Below are positions 1 to 12,060 of a DNA stretch of 64,000 nucleotides, piece after piece. Made by a program: the position numbers and the translations under genes. The stretch comes from Balamuthia mandrillaris (Eukaryota > Discosea > Longamoebia > Balamuthiidae): contig JAVKOQ010000015.1 in NCBI GenBank assembly GCA_031835245.1, positions 336,001 through 400,000 on the forward strand. Direction: 5' to 3'. Under the pieces are notes generated by a model that saw only the letters and a list, made by a program, of their open reading frames with translations, was not told the DNA's origin and ran no database searches. Each line of letters opens with the position of its first letter. The stretch's first letter is position 1.

Positions 1-1856
1 CTTCGGTACCACTATTCAGGCTATAAATAGATGCAGGTGACGGGGAAGAGGCTAGTGAAGAAAATGAAAAAGATGAAGAATCAGGGATGTGCTGAGTGGT
101 TGCATCTTGGAGGCCACCGTTTGCAGGCGTTGGGATAGCTTCATGATAGCAAGCACAAGAAGCGGCAGAGGACGAAGAAGCAGTAGTTGAGTCATTGCAA
201 GAACACGAAGATGAACATGAAACGGAAGAAGAAGGAGATCGAACAACCGAGGTTGAAATTCCAAGTTGTGAACGCTTAGCAGGGTTGGTGGATGATTTTT
301 CCAAAGGATGAAGGCTGGAGGGAGGATGGCAAGGACCCGATGCTTGAGGAATAGAGGCGCATCGCGTGGTTCGGCTGAGAATGTTGGAAGTACTGCTTCG
401 CCTTCTCGTATAGATTTTTTCTGCTTTTACCCATTCTTGGCTAGAACTTCTAATCTTCGTCGTGGCTGTTGGAAGAGATAGCAAGGAAGAAGCAGACGAA
501 GGAGAGGAAGAAGGGGAGGAAAAAGCAGGAGAGTGAGAGGGCGAAGAAGAAGAGGAGGAAGCAGCAGAGTGAGAGTTACGGGAGAGAAAAGAAAAGGAAG
601 AGGTAGAAGCAGTAGAGGGAGGAGCGAAAGACGTTCGAAATGGAAGCAACGTGCTTTTGCTGATCTTCTTTCCTTTCTCTTTCTCCTTTTCTCTCTCCTT
701 CTCCCTCTCCTTTTCTCTCCTCTTTTTCTTCTTCTTCTTGTTGTCGCTAGATTTTTTTTCTTGTATGTGCAACTCCACCTCCCCATCGCTGCTGTATCCT
801 TCCATCTCGTTTTCCTCTTCTGCCATCAAAGAAGACAGAGAAAGAGCCCCTGTAGAATTACTTAATGCAGCTATAGAAGATGATGAAGATAAAGAAGGAG
901 AAGTAGACGGTCGAAACGCAAACGTTTGCGGCGGTGGTGATGCAGTTGTAAAACGTTTCGAAGTGCAAGAACGATGGTTGTTGGAAGAGGACATCAAATG
1001 GTGGCTAGTGTTACTGTTGTTGCTGATAGAAGGTCTTCTAACGGGAGAGGGGCTCAACGAGGATACTTCGTGAGACTTGCTGCGTATCCTAAGCTCTTCT
1101 TTGGTTTTGTTGAGTTGTTCCTTCCGCGAGAAGAAAGGGAGTGAAGGAGAGGAGAAGAAGATTGGAAGTTGAGTCTTGTTGTTGGAAGTGTCTGTGTTAG
1201 GGTTACTCTGTTCGTGATGAGAAGAAGGAGACGAAGAAGACGAAACAAATGGAGATTGCTGGTGAAATGAATATCCACTATTGCTCCTCTTCTTCTTTCT
1301 CTCTAACTCATCTTTGCTGCTGACGTTGTTCGCTTGGGGCTGGGACTGGTGAGCCATGTTACCAATACATATGGTGTTGGCCCGTTCGTGGTGTCTTTGA
1401 CGGGTAGCAACCCCAGAATGCAGGTGATTAGCTCTAGCGCCGTTCGTGCTTACCTCTTCTAAGCTCAGTGATGAAGGAGACGGACTGGGGCTGGTGGCGC
1501 GACGTACGACGCGGTGATGGGGAGAAGAACGCTCTTCTTCTTCGGTGGTAGCATCAGTGAACTCGCGGCCAATAATGAATTTGAGTTGTTCTTCCTCCAT
1601 TCGCGCAGCTCGTTTTGCTTTGAGCGAAGTGGCATCGTACTTTGTTGAAAGAGCGAAAGGGTGAAAGAATGAGAGAAAGAGATGAGACAGAGATAGCAAG
1701 AAAGATCGAGAGAGGAGACAAACCAGTCGTATGATCTTCACCAATAGCTCTTCGGGAGTAGTGAACGACAAGTAAGTCTCAAGGAAAGCTTTCTGCTCGT
1801 TCAAGTCTACAACGAAGATGGAAAACAATCTAATGAGTACAAAGCAAGAGCGAGCG

Positions 1857-1890
<34 letters not shown>

Positions 1891-2907
1891 GAAGTAGAAG
1901 TGAGAGAGAGAGAGAGAGAGAGAGAAGGGAAGAACGAGTCAGTGTTTTTGTTACCAATATAATTTTCACCAGCAGGGGAGGTTATGATGTCGATCAAAGC
2001 ATCCAAAGAAGCGGCCTTGAACATCCTCTCCCCATTGGGGCCTTTGTAATAGATGACCTGCGCTGACGGAGCAGAGGCAGTTTCGCTCGACGAGGAGGAC
2101 GAAGACAAAGACGGCAGCTCAGTGCCCGTATTCGTCAAACCGTCCTTCTTCCCCTCCCGAACGGAGGACAGGTGCACTTTCCCTCCACCGCTCGCGCCAT
2201 TCTCTGCTCCGATGGAGGAGAAGCCGTCCGTAGCTAGAGGGCTCTCCTCTTTGTGGTTGTGATGGGAGTGAGTGTCCTCTTCCTCCTTGCTTGCCTCTAA
2301 ATTCGGTCCTTCCTCCGCACCACGCGATCGTTGTGCCGTCTCCTCCGCTTTTTATTCATGGGCGGGTGCTGGATGAGAAGAGAGCGAGACGGAGGGAGGG
2401 AGAGAGTAGATAGAGAGGGAGGGAGGAGAGAGTAGATAGAGAGAGTAGGAACTGGAAGGCAAACGCAGAAAAGAGAACGATGAAGCAAACGAGAGAAGAG
2501 AGGAGAAGAGAACAATGAAGGGAAGAGAAGAACAGACGGAGCGGCTGAAACAACGAACCCGTAACACAAAAAAACGAGAGCATCTGGTCCCAGAGAACGG
2601 TGTCATCGGCCAGCACTCTCCACCGCCGACACACGCAGGACACGCAACAGAGGTGCTTGCAATCCAGAAAGCTGAACACGTGCAGCAGGAGCTCGTCTGC
2701 CAGGCAGGTGAGGTCGTTCTCCTTGAACTCGTAGCTCATGGCTCGGGCCTTCCGAATGGGCGACGGGAGCCTCTTTCTGCTTCTTCTTTGGTTTTGTGGT
2801 TTCTGAGCATCTCCATCGGTTTCTTTCTCTTTCTCTTTGTCCTTTTCATTTTTGCGGGAGTTGCAGCCGTCGTTTTGCCGCCGTTGTTCGTCCTCTGCAC
2901 GCTCCAT
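1..2907 (-). CDS. F-box and RasGEF N-terminal (REM) domain protein, 5' part only
   Basis: Four exons read on the minus strand: 2907 to about 2564, about 2346-1970, 1806-1724 and 1639-1, the last running off the window. The first exon is Lys/Glu-rich and then carries an F-box (LADELLLHVFSFLDCKHLC, followed by CRRWRVLADD). The second is Ser-rich and ends in MFKAASLDALIDIITSPA, which splices to a short exon reading FLETYLSFTTPEELLVKIIR; together these form a RasGEF N-terminal (REM) motif. The last exon is open for more than 1.6 kb and encodes a Ser/Thr/His-rich linker. The CDC25 catalytic domain would lie beyond the left edge and is not seen. Expected role: exchange factor for a Ras GTPase, with a possible SCF ubiquitin ligase link through the F-box. 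ATG 2907 follows a non-coding-looking stretch. The first splice pair is the least certain. Confidence 0.75.
1846..1925 (-). repeat. (GA)n / sense (CT)n microsatellite in RasGEF intron 2
   Basis: Two runs of GA separated by a short spacer. They lie inside the intron between the two exons that make the REM motif, and on the transcribed strand they read as CT. Confidence 0.9.
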
Positions 2908-3592
2908 GTTCCCTCCTTCTTTTTGCTGTTCCTTCCTGATGAGACTGTTCTTCAGGACCAATGCGCTTTCCGTTCTACAAAAAGCACCAGCAAAGATCTT
3001 CAACGAAGCAAAACGGTGGTTAAACTCTTTCTTCGATAGATGCAAAAGAAGCAAGGTAACATGTCGGTTTTGTGTTTTAAAGCGAAAACGAACCTCTGGT
3101 TCCCTCTATCCCAAAGAGTCGAATCCCCTCTGCTTCTTTTTCCCCTCAGAACCAGGGCAAGCAAAAACAACCACGGGGGGCGGCTATCGTATTTTTTTTC
3201 TAAGATTTTTTTTTTTTTTGGAGGGGTTGGAGAGATCCTCTCCGCTCAACGAGTATGTGCAATAATTTTGGCAAGGCTTTCTCGGCTCCCTCTGCTTCTG
3301 CTTCGAAGGGGTGCCAGGAGGTTGTGTGCGTTCCTGAAAGAAACGACACTGTCGACATATAAACCTTTTTTAGTCTTTCTGGTGCACCTATGACCTACAT
3401 CTCCGTCCAACCTATTATCTAGCCCATTTGAAGGCGAAAGCGAAAGGAAATATGTGTCGACACAAAAAGGATGGATTTCATGCTGACTTCACTAAGGCGG
3501 CGAAATCTAGTGCCTTTCGTTGTCCTTAGATCTTATGATCTTTGCGCCGCCTTAGGCGGGCTGACTTCACCGGGGATAGTTTCATGGTTGCT
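2908..3592. other. Intergenic, no gene seen; contains an inverted repeat
   Basis: This is the upstream side of the RasGEF gene and the downstream side of the small secreted-protein gene. It holds two long T runs near 3190-3220 and an 11-base perfect inverted repeat at 3492-3502 / 3545-3555. Short open frames here show no recognisable domain. Confidence 0.6.
3492..3555. repeat. Perfect 11-base inverted repeat with nested hairpin
   Basis: CTAAGGCGGCG at 3492-3502 is the exact reverse complement of 3545-3555. Inside the 42-base spacer a second hairpin (AGATC-TTAT-GATCT, 3528-3541) is present. It sits 38 bases past the stop codon of the minus-strand secreted protein, so it may mark that gene's 3' end. 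Confidence 0.6.
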
Positions 3593-4229
3593 TCAAGCAG
3601 AAGCTTCCTCTTTCGGTTTTTTCTTTGTCCTCCACCCCATGGTCCATCCTCCACCCACCGGTTTGATCCCCACGAAGGATTTTCCTCCCAGGATGGCCCC
3701 GCCTCTCGGTTTCGCCCGGACGGCTCTCTCCAACTTTACCTCTTGCCTCATCCTCTCCATCCATGCCACCCATTCTTCGTTGCTTTCGAATGTGAGTTCT
3801 TCTTCCTCCTCGTCGTATTCGCCGTCATCATAGAAATAAGCCCTTCCGGTTTCCTTCAACGCTTTAGAAGTATCTTCATCGATTAACCTCTGAAGAAGTT
3901 GTCAGCCTTTTATTTGTTTTGTCATCCACAAAGACAAAGCAAAAGGAAAAGGGGAACGGTAGCAGAAACAAAGAATGACAGAAGATGAACAAGAAAGAAG
4001 AACAAGAACAAGAAGGAAAACATAACAAAAAAAAAACCTTGACTCTAACTCCAGGAGGCTCACAGTCATATCGTTCTTCAGGAAAGCACATCCCTTTATC
4101 CGCCGTAGGAGCGTCCTCCTTCTCCGTCTCATCGGAACAACTGGCCCTCACCGATGACACCACCAACCCAAACAATATCCAGAAGAGCAGACCTGTTGGC
4201 CTGGCCTTCATTTTCTTCGTGTGCGCCAA
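3593..4229 (-). CDS. Small secreted acidic protein, unknown function
   Basis: Two exons, 4229-4038 and 3889-3593, joined in phase 0, give about 162 residues. The N-terminus has a signal peptide: a few basic residues, then a hydrophobic core (GLLFWILFGLVVSSVRAS) followed by Cys and acidic residues. The mature part contains CFPEERYDCEPPG, a run of Asp/Glu (DDGEYDEEEEE) and a basic C-terminus. I recognise no family. An in-frame ATG at 4211 could also be the start. The gene is divergent from SHMT, sharing a 229-base intergenic region. Confidence 0.6.
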
Positions 4230-4458
4230 CGCAACTTTCCTTTGGTTTCTGAAGGGACGAGAGCCAATAGGAAATCAAAACATTGAAATTTCGGAACCAA
4301 TCAAACAGAAGGAATGACGTAAAAATCCAATGAATTTTCTAAAATTTCAGGTAGGCCATTCCAAAAAAAGTTAAGTTACCTTAAAAATAGAAATAATCTC
4401 CAAAAAAAAAATAGAACGAAAAATAGAACGAAAGAAAAAAAAAGCGTAGCAGCGGAAG

Positions 4459-6350
4459 ATGAGGTCGAAACTCAAAACGGTAGCGGCGGGATGCCGCATG
4501 GGCAGCAGGGCTTCGTGCTTGCCGTTGGCCTCGCGCAGAGCCTTCACCTCCACCACCGCTGGCCTGTTTCAACAACCCAAGAGCCTGCAGGAAGTGGACC
4601 CCGAGGTGGCCGATTTGATCCACAGGGAGAACGAAAGGCAGAGAGATGGGCTGGAACTCATCGCCTCAGAGGTAAGCTGCTAGCTGAAGTTTTCGTGATC
4701 AGCATCCTTTTTTTCAATGCTAAGAAGAGTGGTTTTTGTGTGTGTGCGTGTGTGTGTGCGTTTCTGTCGGTAGAACTTTACTTCGAAGGCTGTGTTGGAG
4801 GCCCTTGGCTCTTGCATGACGAACAAGTACTCGGAGGGTTATCCTGGTGCTAGGTGAGTTTGTTCAAGGCGCTTTCTTTATCTGTTATGGCTTATTTCTC
4901 ACTCTTCGCACTCACTCTTTCTCTCTCTCATCTATTATAAAAAGATATTATGGTGGTAATCAAGTGATAGACGAGAATGAACGTCTTTGTCAAGAACGAG
5001 CACTTAAGGTGTTCGATCTCTCCGACCAAAACTGGGGTGTGAACGTCCAGCCTTACTCCGGTGCGTCACTCAACGGTTTTATTTTTTTCCCTCGCCTCCG
5101 CACTCACTAGTTGTTATGGCGTGTAATGGTTACAGGATCTCCTGCAAACTTTGCGGCCTACACTGCCGTTCTCAACCCACACGATCGCCTTATGGGTTTG
5201 GACCTTCCTCATGGTGGACAGTACGCTTTCTCTGCTATTTCTCTGCTTCTCTTCTCCTTTTCGCATAGCGATTGCATAGAGCATCTGCAACTGCTACTTT
5301 TCCCTCTGTTGTTCTTCTCTTCCTCTCTCCTTCGCTCCTATTATGTTGGTTCTCATAAGCTATCCTCTTTGAACGTTTGCAAAAAAAATAAAGCCTTACA
5401 CACGGCTACATGTCTCCCAAGAAACGCATTTCGGCCACTTCTATCTTCTTCGAGAGCATGCCCTACCGGCTGAACGAGGAAACCGGATACATTGACTATG
5501 ACGCTCTCCATAAGAGCGCCACCTTGTTCCGGCCCAAACTCATCATTGCTGGCGCCAGTGCCTACCCTCGCAACTATGACTACAAACGCATGCATGAGGT
5601 TCTTTATGATTTCACTCATGAGCGTTTGTCTCTTTTAAAACTCATCTTTCTGTTTGTTTGATAGATCTGTCAAGATGTGGGTGCGTTGTTGATGTCCGAC
5701 ATGGCCCATATTTCCGGTCTTGTGGCTGCCAAACAGGTTCCTTCTCCGTTCGAGTACTCTGACATCGTTACCACGACTACCCACAAGACCCTTCGTGGCC
5801 CTCGCGGTGGCATGATTTTCTTCCGAAAGGGAGTCAAGTCCACTGATGCTTCTGGCAACCCTGGTAAATTTTTTACCGTATCTTGCTTTTCATTTCCTCT
5901 TTCTTACTCTATTCCCTTATCTTCATTATTTGAAACCGTCCACCACAATTGCAAAAACTCACCAACCAAATACCTTGTTGCAGTGAATTGGGATTTGGAA
6001 GAAAAGATCAACTTTGCTGTATTTCCCTCTCTGCAAGGCGGCCCCCACAACAACGTGATTGCCGCCTTAAACGTCTGCCTGAAAGAGGCTCTCTCTCCTG
6101 AATTCGCCCTCTACCAACAACAAGTCAAAGCCAACAGCGCCGCATTGGCCCAGTACTTCCTGTCAAAGGGCTACAAGTTGGTCTCTGGCGGTACTGACAA
6201 TCACTTGATGCTGCTAGACTTGAGGCCTGTCAAAGGGGCGGATGGCGCAAGGACAGAGGCCGTCATGGAGATGGCACATATCACGGTGAATAAGAACACT
6301 GTGCCGGGAGATACCAAGCCGTTTGTGCCGGGAGGCATTCGTATTGGTAT

Positions 6351-6386
<36 letters not shown>

Positions 6387-6731
6387 GTTTGTTGTTTTTG
6401 TTTTAACAAAGCAAAAAAATAGGAACACCGGCGATGACGACGAGAGGACTCAAAGAAAAGGACTTTGAGCAGGTGGGCGAATTTCTTCACCGCGCCATTC
6501 AAATCACCGCTAAAATCGCCAACCAAGGTTTATCCTTTCTCTTCTTGTTATTCTTCTTTCTTCTCCTCTATTTTTTTCTCACACTGTTCTTCTCAACTTT
6601 AAACAATAGGCTCGAATGGAAGCAGCCTGAAGGCATTCAAGACAGCTTTGACCCAAGGGGAGCATCCGGATATCAAGAATCTGGCCGCGGATGTGAAGAG
6701 CTTTGCCTCCAAGTTCCCCATGCCGGCTTAA
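4459..6731 (+). CDS. SHMT: Serine hydroxymethyltransferase, probably mitochondrial
   Basis: Nine exons (4459-4671, 4774-4853, 4945-5060, 5136-5220, 5394-5598, 5665-5863, 5984-6346, 6423-6527, 6610-6731) join in frame to 495 residues, the usual length. The enzyme interconverts serine plus tetrahydrofolate with glycine plus methylene-tetrahydrofolate, using PLP. Visible signatures are [47 protein letters not shown] and the PLP-lysine loop [14 protein letters not shown]. The first about 35 residues are basic and hydroxylated with no acidic residues ([18 protein letters not shown]...), typical of a mitochondrial presequence. Intron 7, near the 3' end, starts almost at once with a CT repeat. Identity is secure; mitochondrial location is inferred. 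Confidence 0.97.
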
Positions 6732-6954
6732 AAATAGTTTTCTTCCTTTCTTTTTCTCTTCTGTTTATTTTTTTTGGTTTTAGTAAAAAAACAGCGAAAT
6801 TGATAGAAAAAAGATAGAAAATCAAAAGAAGAAATAGAGAAAACATTACCTCCACGCTTTTCAACCTTTTAACACCTGTCAATTTTTTTTCTGAACTATT
6901 TAACTAACAATAACCACCACAAGAAATCAGAGTTAAAGCAACCTCTGAAAGCAA

Positions 6955-8377
6955 ATGACTTCGGTAGGATACCACCACATCGAGAGCCTTCACAAGCGAG
7001 CTCCCGAGTTTTTCTCACTGCCCTTTTCTCACGTCTACGCTCTCGAAAAAATTGACGGTCGTCCCGCTCGCCTCTATTTTACTCTTTCTTCTGACAAAAG
7101 AGAACCTGATGACAACAAACAAAATGGATCTTCTTCAACTTTGAGTGAAAAAAGTGAACTTCACTTGTTTCCAGGTGGGACTCATCCGACCGCTTTCGCA
7201 AGGTTGTTTGCACCTTTGCCGAAACTGAAGAAAAGGATGGAGAAGATGGCCAGGAAGCATGGGTGGACTACTATAACAATTTTCGGGGAATGTTATGGAG
7301 GACGTGACCATGGCATGGAGCACACATACGGCTCAGAGCTGAGGTTCATTGCCTTTGATGTACGTTATTTTCTGCTTCTTTCCTCTCTCTCTCTCTCTCT
7401 CTCTCTCTTCCTCTCTCTCTCCCCTTCTCAAAATACTTTTCTCTTTGTCTTTCTCGCTCTCTCTCTCTCTCTCTCTCTCTCGTTGAGCGCATGGTGCTCA
7501 TCTATGTTTTCTTTTTAAGGTGTCAGTTCGAGAAAGAAGTGAAGAAAAGAAAAACAAGAAGAAAGGTCAAAATGACGCATCCAATGAATCAGCTGAAGAA
7601 GAGGAATCGGGCGAAGAAGAAGGAGAAGAACATTACTTGAAAGTCCCCTTTGCCGAGAAAGTAAGCAAAGAACTTGGACTGGACTTTGTCTATTGGGAGA
7701 AAGGTCCCAAAGACATAGAATGGTTGGAAACTCAAAGAGATCGTCCTTCTGTGCAAGCTCGTAAAAATGGAATTTTCGAGGAACGCATTCGCGAAGGCAT
7801 CATCGTCAAGCCCGCCTCCCCTTCTCCTCCTCTTTCCTCTGCTTCGTCCTCTTCTTCGTTCTCGTGGACAGAAGAAACGACAACCACCACCACAACAAAT
7901 GGGGCTGAGAAGAAGGAGACAACTACCACCAAGAAAAATTTCAAAGCGGACAAAGAGCACAAGTTATGCTTTGCGGATGGGACGAGGGTAATCGGAAAGA
8001 TGAAGGGAGAACCGTTTTGTGAGACGAAGAGCTGCCGAGAGATGAAAGTGAGGGAAGGAGGCGGCCCCATGCTGGAAGATCCCAAAGAGATCGCCGAAGA
8101 GTTTGTCACCAAAGTGCGAATGGATCACGTTATGAATCATTTGAGAGCTTTGGCGGACAAAAGAGATGAAGAATCAAAGAAGAAAGAAAAGCAAGAAGAA
8201 GAAAAAGCGGAAGGAAAGAAGACGAAGAAAGACGAAACGGAAGAAATCGTGGAGGAGATGGTGGAAGACGTGAAGAAGGAGAGCATCGGCGAAGTGGTTT
8301 GGAGCACAGAAGCGGCCAACCAAATACGAAAGAGAACGAGGCAGCTGTTGAGTGAACTGAGGGAAAGCAAATCGTAA
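6955..8377 (+). CDS. RNA ligase-like nucleotidyltransferase
   Basis: Two exons, 6955-7359 and 7520-8377, join in phase 0 to 420 residues. Covalent nucleotidyltransferase motifs are visible in order: motif I EKIDGR (Lys32 would take the AMP), a motif III-like FGECYGG at 110-116, then IAFDV and motif IV EGIIVK at 227-232. These fit ATP-dependent RNA ligases of the RNA_ligase/Rnl2 type, which seal nicked RNA. Two low-complexity inserts interrupt the fold: an acidic Lys/Glu stretch just after the splice junction and a Pro/Ser/Thr stretch just after motif IV. The motif V candidate (KMKGEPFCETK) is less clear. The C-terminus is a Lys/Glu-rich helix. The intron is largely CT repeats. Family call fairly good; substrate unknown. 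Confidence 0.75.
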
Positions 8378-8445
8378 CGCTGTGTAATGTTACACCAAGA
8401 GAGTCTGTTTTTTTTTTGCCTCTGATCATACAAAAGTTTTTGTTT

Positions 8446-11400
8446 TCATCTGCGAGAGAGCAACCAGTGAAGACCGAAGCCAAGACCTCCGCCAACGACC
8501 AAGCCAGCAGCAACGCCGATGCCAAGACTCTTGTTTGCCTCTTGCTCCAGCAACAGTTTCTCTTCCAGGGTTACCACCGGCTCTTCCTTGGCGATTTCTT
8601 CCGCCTCTTCGTTCACCTTTCGCTGCTGCTGTTGTTTTCTCAACTCGCGGGCAAGCTGCTCGAGTCGTTGAATCTCCTTCGTCTTCTCCTCCACCTCGCG
8701 CAGCGCTTGTTTCAGGCTCTCCTCTTCTTCGTATTCGGCCTTTTCCTTTTGCTTTGCGCTCGCCTCCTCCTCGACGCGCTGTTGGAAGTTGAAGAGACGA
8801 GAGCGCCAGTCCTCAACCTCCATCAACGCTCTCTCTTTCTCCGTCTCCGCGTCGGTAAGTCTGGATTTGAGTTCTTCGATTTCTTTCTGCAACAGGTGAT
8901 GCTTCTCTTCGGCCTCTTCGTTTGGTTGTTGTTGTTGTTGAACCCCGTTTGCTTCTTGTTTGAGTTTTTGTTCTTCTTCGACTTCCTCCACCACGATGGC
9001 AGTCAGTTTCTTAGCATTCTGTTTTCGGTTCAAAAATAATTATTAAGTTAGACAAAAGAAAGTATAGTAAAGCAAGCAAAAAAGCAAAAGCATTACCTTC
9101 AACTTTAGATACAATTCCAGAAACTCGTCAAACTCGATCGATCCGCTCTTGTCTTTATCGATGTGCTCAAACTCCATCCTGACGAGACGGTTGAGCAGGC
9201 CTTCCCCAACGTTTTTGCCCATTGTGTCTTTCATCAGCTCTTTAAACTCTGAAATGTCGATGCTTCCGGTGTTGTCGGTGTCGCACGCCTCGAACCTTCG
9301 CTTGGCATCAGCCACTTCTTCCTCCGTAAGCCCAAGTTTCTAGTTTTGGTGTTGAGAGAGAGTGAGCGAGTGCAGGAGAAACAGAGAGAAGAATAGCAGG
9401 GAAATAGAGATGAACGAACGGATCCAAGGACAATGCTTCTACGCAAAGCTCTATCTACTGAACTCGCAGCGGCGCTTCGAGGAGTGAGGACAGGCTGTTG
9501 AGCAGCAGCGATGCTGTTCTTCTCCTCTTCCAACTTCTCCACTTTTTCTTTCCACTCGTTTTCTTTTTCTTCCGCTTGCTTCTGTTCCTCTTCCAACTTT
9601 CTTTGCCACTCTTCTATGATTCGCTCTTTCTCTTGTTCCTTTTCTGCTGCTAATCTTTCATTCTCTTCTTTCAGTTTCTTTTCCAACGCTTCCTGCGTTT
9701 CGCTAATAGCAGCGTTCTTTTCGGCTTCCCATCTTCCTTTTTCCTCTTCCACCTTCTTTTGCCATTCTTCTTCCTTTTCTCTGACGGCAGCATTCTTTTC
9801 TTCTTCCCATCTTTCCTTTGCTTCCTCCAACTTCTTTTCAAACTCCATTTCTTTTTCGTTGGCTCCAACGTTCCTCTCTTCCTCCAACTTCTGTTGCCAT
9901 TCCTCTTCTTTTTCTCTGAGAGCGACATTCTTCTCTGCTTCCCATTTTTCTTTCTCCTCTTCCAGTTTCTTTGCTAACTCTTCTTTTTCTCTTGCAACTT
10001 CACTCTGTTCTTCTTCAAACTTGTGTCTCAATTCTTCTTCTTTTGCTCTAACAGCTTCATTCTTCTCTTCCTGCCCGTTTGCTTTCTCTTCTGCCAACTT
10101 CTGTTCCAACTCTTCTTCTTTCGCTTTAATAGCAGCAATCTTTTCTTCCTCCAGTCTTGCTTTTACTTCTTCCAACCTCTTCTCCCATTCTTCCTTTTCA
10201 TTCGCAGAAACGTTCTTTCCTTCTTCTTCCCATTGTTTCTTTTCTGCCTCAAACTTTTGTTGCCATTCTTCCTCCTTTTCTTTGAGAGCAGCATTCTTTT
10301 CCTCTTCAAACCTTTCGTTTTCTTCTTCCAACTTCGTTTGCCATTCTTCTTCTTTTTCTTTGAGAGCAGCGTACTTTTCTTCCTCCAATCTTACTTTCTC
10401 TTCTTCAAACTTCTTTTGAAGCTCTTCTTCTTTTTCGGCGACGGCAGCATTTTTTTCTTCTTCCGCTTTTGCTTTCTCTTCTCCCAACCTCTTTTCCAAC
10501 TCTTCTTTTTCCGTCACTGCGGCATTCTTTTCTTCTTCCAGTCGTTCTTTCTCCTCCGCGAACTTCTTCTCCAACTCGTCTTCCCTTTCTTTCAAAGCGG
10601 CATTCTTTTCTTCCTCCGCTTTCTCTTTTTCTTCATCCAGCTTCTTTTCTAGCTCGCCTTTTTCTTTGAGGGCAGCATTCCTTTCTTCCTGCAACTGCTC
10701 CTTCTCCTCCGCGAACTTCTTCTCCAACTCCTCCTCCTTTTCTCTCAAAGCTGCATTCCTCTCTTCTTCCGATCTTGCTTTCTCCTCCTCCAGCTGTTGT
10801 TCCAAGTTCTCCTTTGCTTTAACAGCAGCGTTCTTGTCTTCCTCAATTCGTTGTTTCTCTTCTGCGAATTGCTTTTCCAGCTCTTCTTCCTTTGCTTTAA
10901 CAGCAGCGTTCTTTGCCTCTTCAAACTGTTCTTTCTCCCCAGCGAACTTCTTCTCCAACTCCTCTTCCTTCTCGTTGACAGCAGCATTCTTTGCCTCTTC
11001 AAACTGTTCTTTCTCTTCCGCAAACTTCTTCTCCAACTCTTCTTCTTTTGCACGGAGGGCAGCATTCCTCTCCTCCTCCGATCTCTCTTTCTCCTCCGCG
11101 AGCTTCTTCTCCAGCTCCTCCTCCTTTTCTCTCAAAGCTGCATTACTCTCTTCTTTCAGCTTTTCCTTCTCCTCATCCAACTTTTGCTGTGTCTCTGCTT
11201 CCGCTCTTTCTCTCTCCTCCGTCAACTTCTGCTGGAGCTCTTCCTCCTTCTGAGCAGCAAGCTTGCTCGTTTCCTCCTCCAAGCGCGTCTTCCACTCCTG
11301 GTCCTTCTCCTCGAGGGCCCTCCGGTGCTCCTCCTCGACGCTGCGTCGTTCCTCCTCGAAGCCGTCGATCAGTTCCTTGACCTCCCTCTCCCTGCGTTGC

Positions 11401-11495
11401 TCCGCCTCCGCGAGTCGTTGCTCCCACTCGCTCTCGCTGTCATTCCTGTCCCCTTCCAGTTGCTGCAGATCCGTTGTTTCGCCGTCTTCTGCCAT
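8446..11495 (-). CDS. Tail-anchored coiled-coil protein with two EF-hands
   Basis: Three exons, 11495-9420, 9339-9097 and 9018-8446, all phase 0, give about 963 residues. Residues 30-650 are an almost unbroken charged coiled coil built of degenerate repeats of roughly 28 residues (for example EKNAAVKEKEEELEKKFAE). The middle exon encodes two canonical EF-hands, with loops DTDNTGSIDISE and DKDKSGSIEFDE, both with every calcium-ligand position intact. More coiled coil follows. The protein ends in GIGVAAGLVVGGGLGFGLHW plus Leu-Leu-Ser-Arg-Arg, a single hydrophobic segment at the very C-terminus, the layout of a tail-anchored membrane protein. A role as a calcium-responsive tether on a membrane is inference; I recognise no named family. 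The 3' end is only 68 bases from that of the convergent RNA ligase gene. Confidence 0.8.
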
Positions 11496-12060
11496 CTTCT
11501 CTCTCTCTCTCTCTCACAAAACGTGTGTGTGTGTTGCAGTGGTGGACGATCCCAACAAACCGGGGGGGGGAGTGTTATATAACAAATAGTACAATAGGAG
11601 TTTGTTGTGGTGGTGGTGGTTAACCTTTTGGTCTTTGTTTCAAACCCAACAAACAACAACAACAAAGCCCTTTATTTTTATTATTAGGATTATTTTTTGG
11701 CGGATTTCTTGGTAATTTATTAATTGTCGACCCAGACATAAACTCCGAGACGAGGGTTTGATGGTGCTTAATGAATTGTTCACGCTTGAGGGTTAATAAA
11801 ATATATACAATAATGTCGTCATGAAAGAATGTTTTTCCAACGTGTCTGATTTTTGGTTGGCTTTTGTTTATTCGCATGTGATCGTAAGATCGATAGAAGG
11901 AGAAAAAGAAGGGAAATCAAATGAAATGGGAGAGGGAGAGGGAGTTGAAGAAAACAGACAGCAATGTCTTTTCTGCATGAAAATGTTTTTATTCAACAGT
12001 TTAAATCCAGGATCCATCGAACTAACTTAAAAGCCCCGCCAATAGTTATTTTGTTCCACT
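11496..12060. other. Intergenic; no gene seen
   Basis: Upstream side of the coiled-coil EF-hand gene and downstream side of the heptapeptide-repeat gene. It contains a CT run and a GT run just before the coiled-coil start, several A/T-rich stretches, and GTCGTCATGA at about 11815. No convincing coding sequence. Confidence 0.6.

Noticed and set aside
9511-11582. Long plus-strand open frames rich in Ser, Phe and Leu
   Set aside because: They are antisense to the repetitive coiled-coil gene, whose EF-hands and splice joins fix the minus strand as coding.
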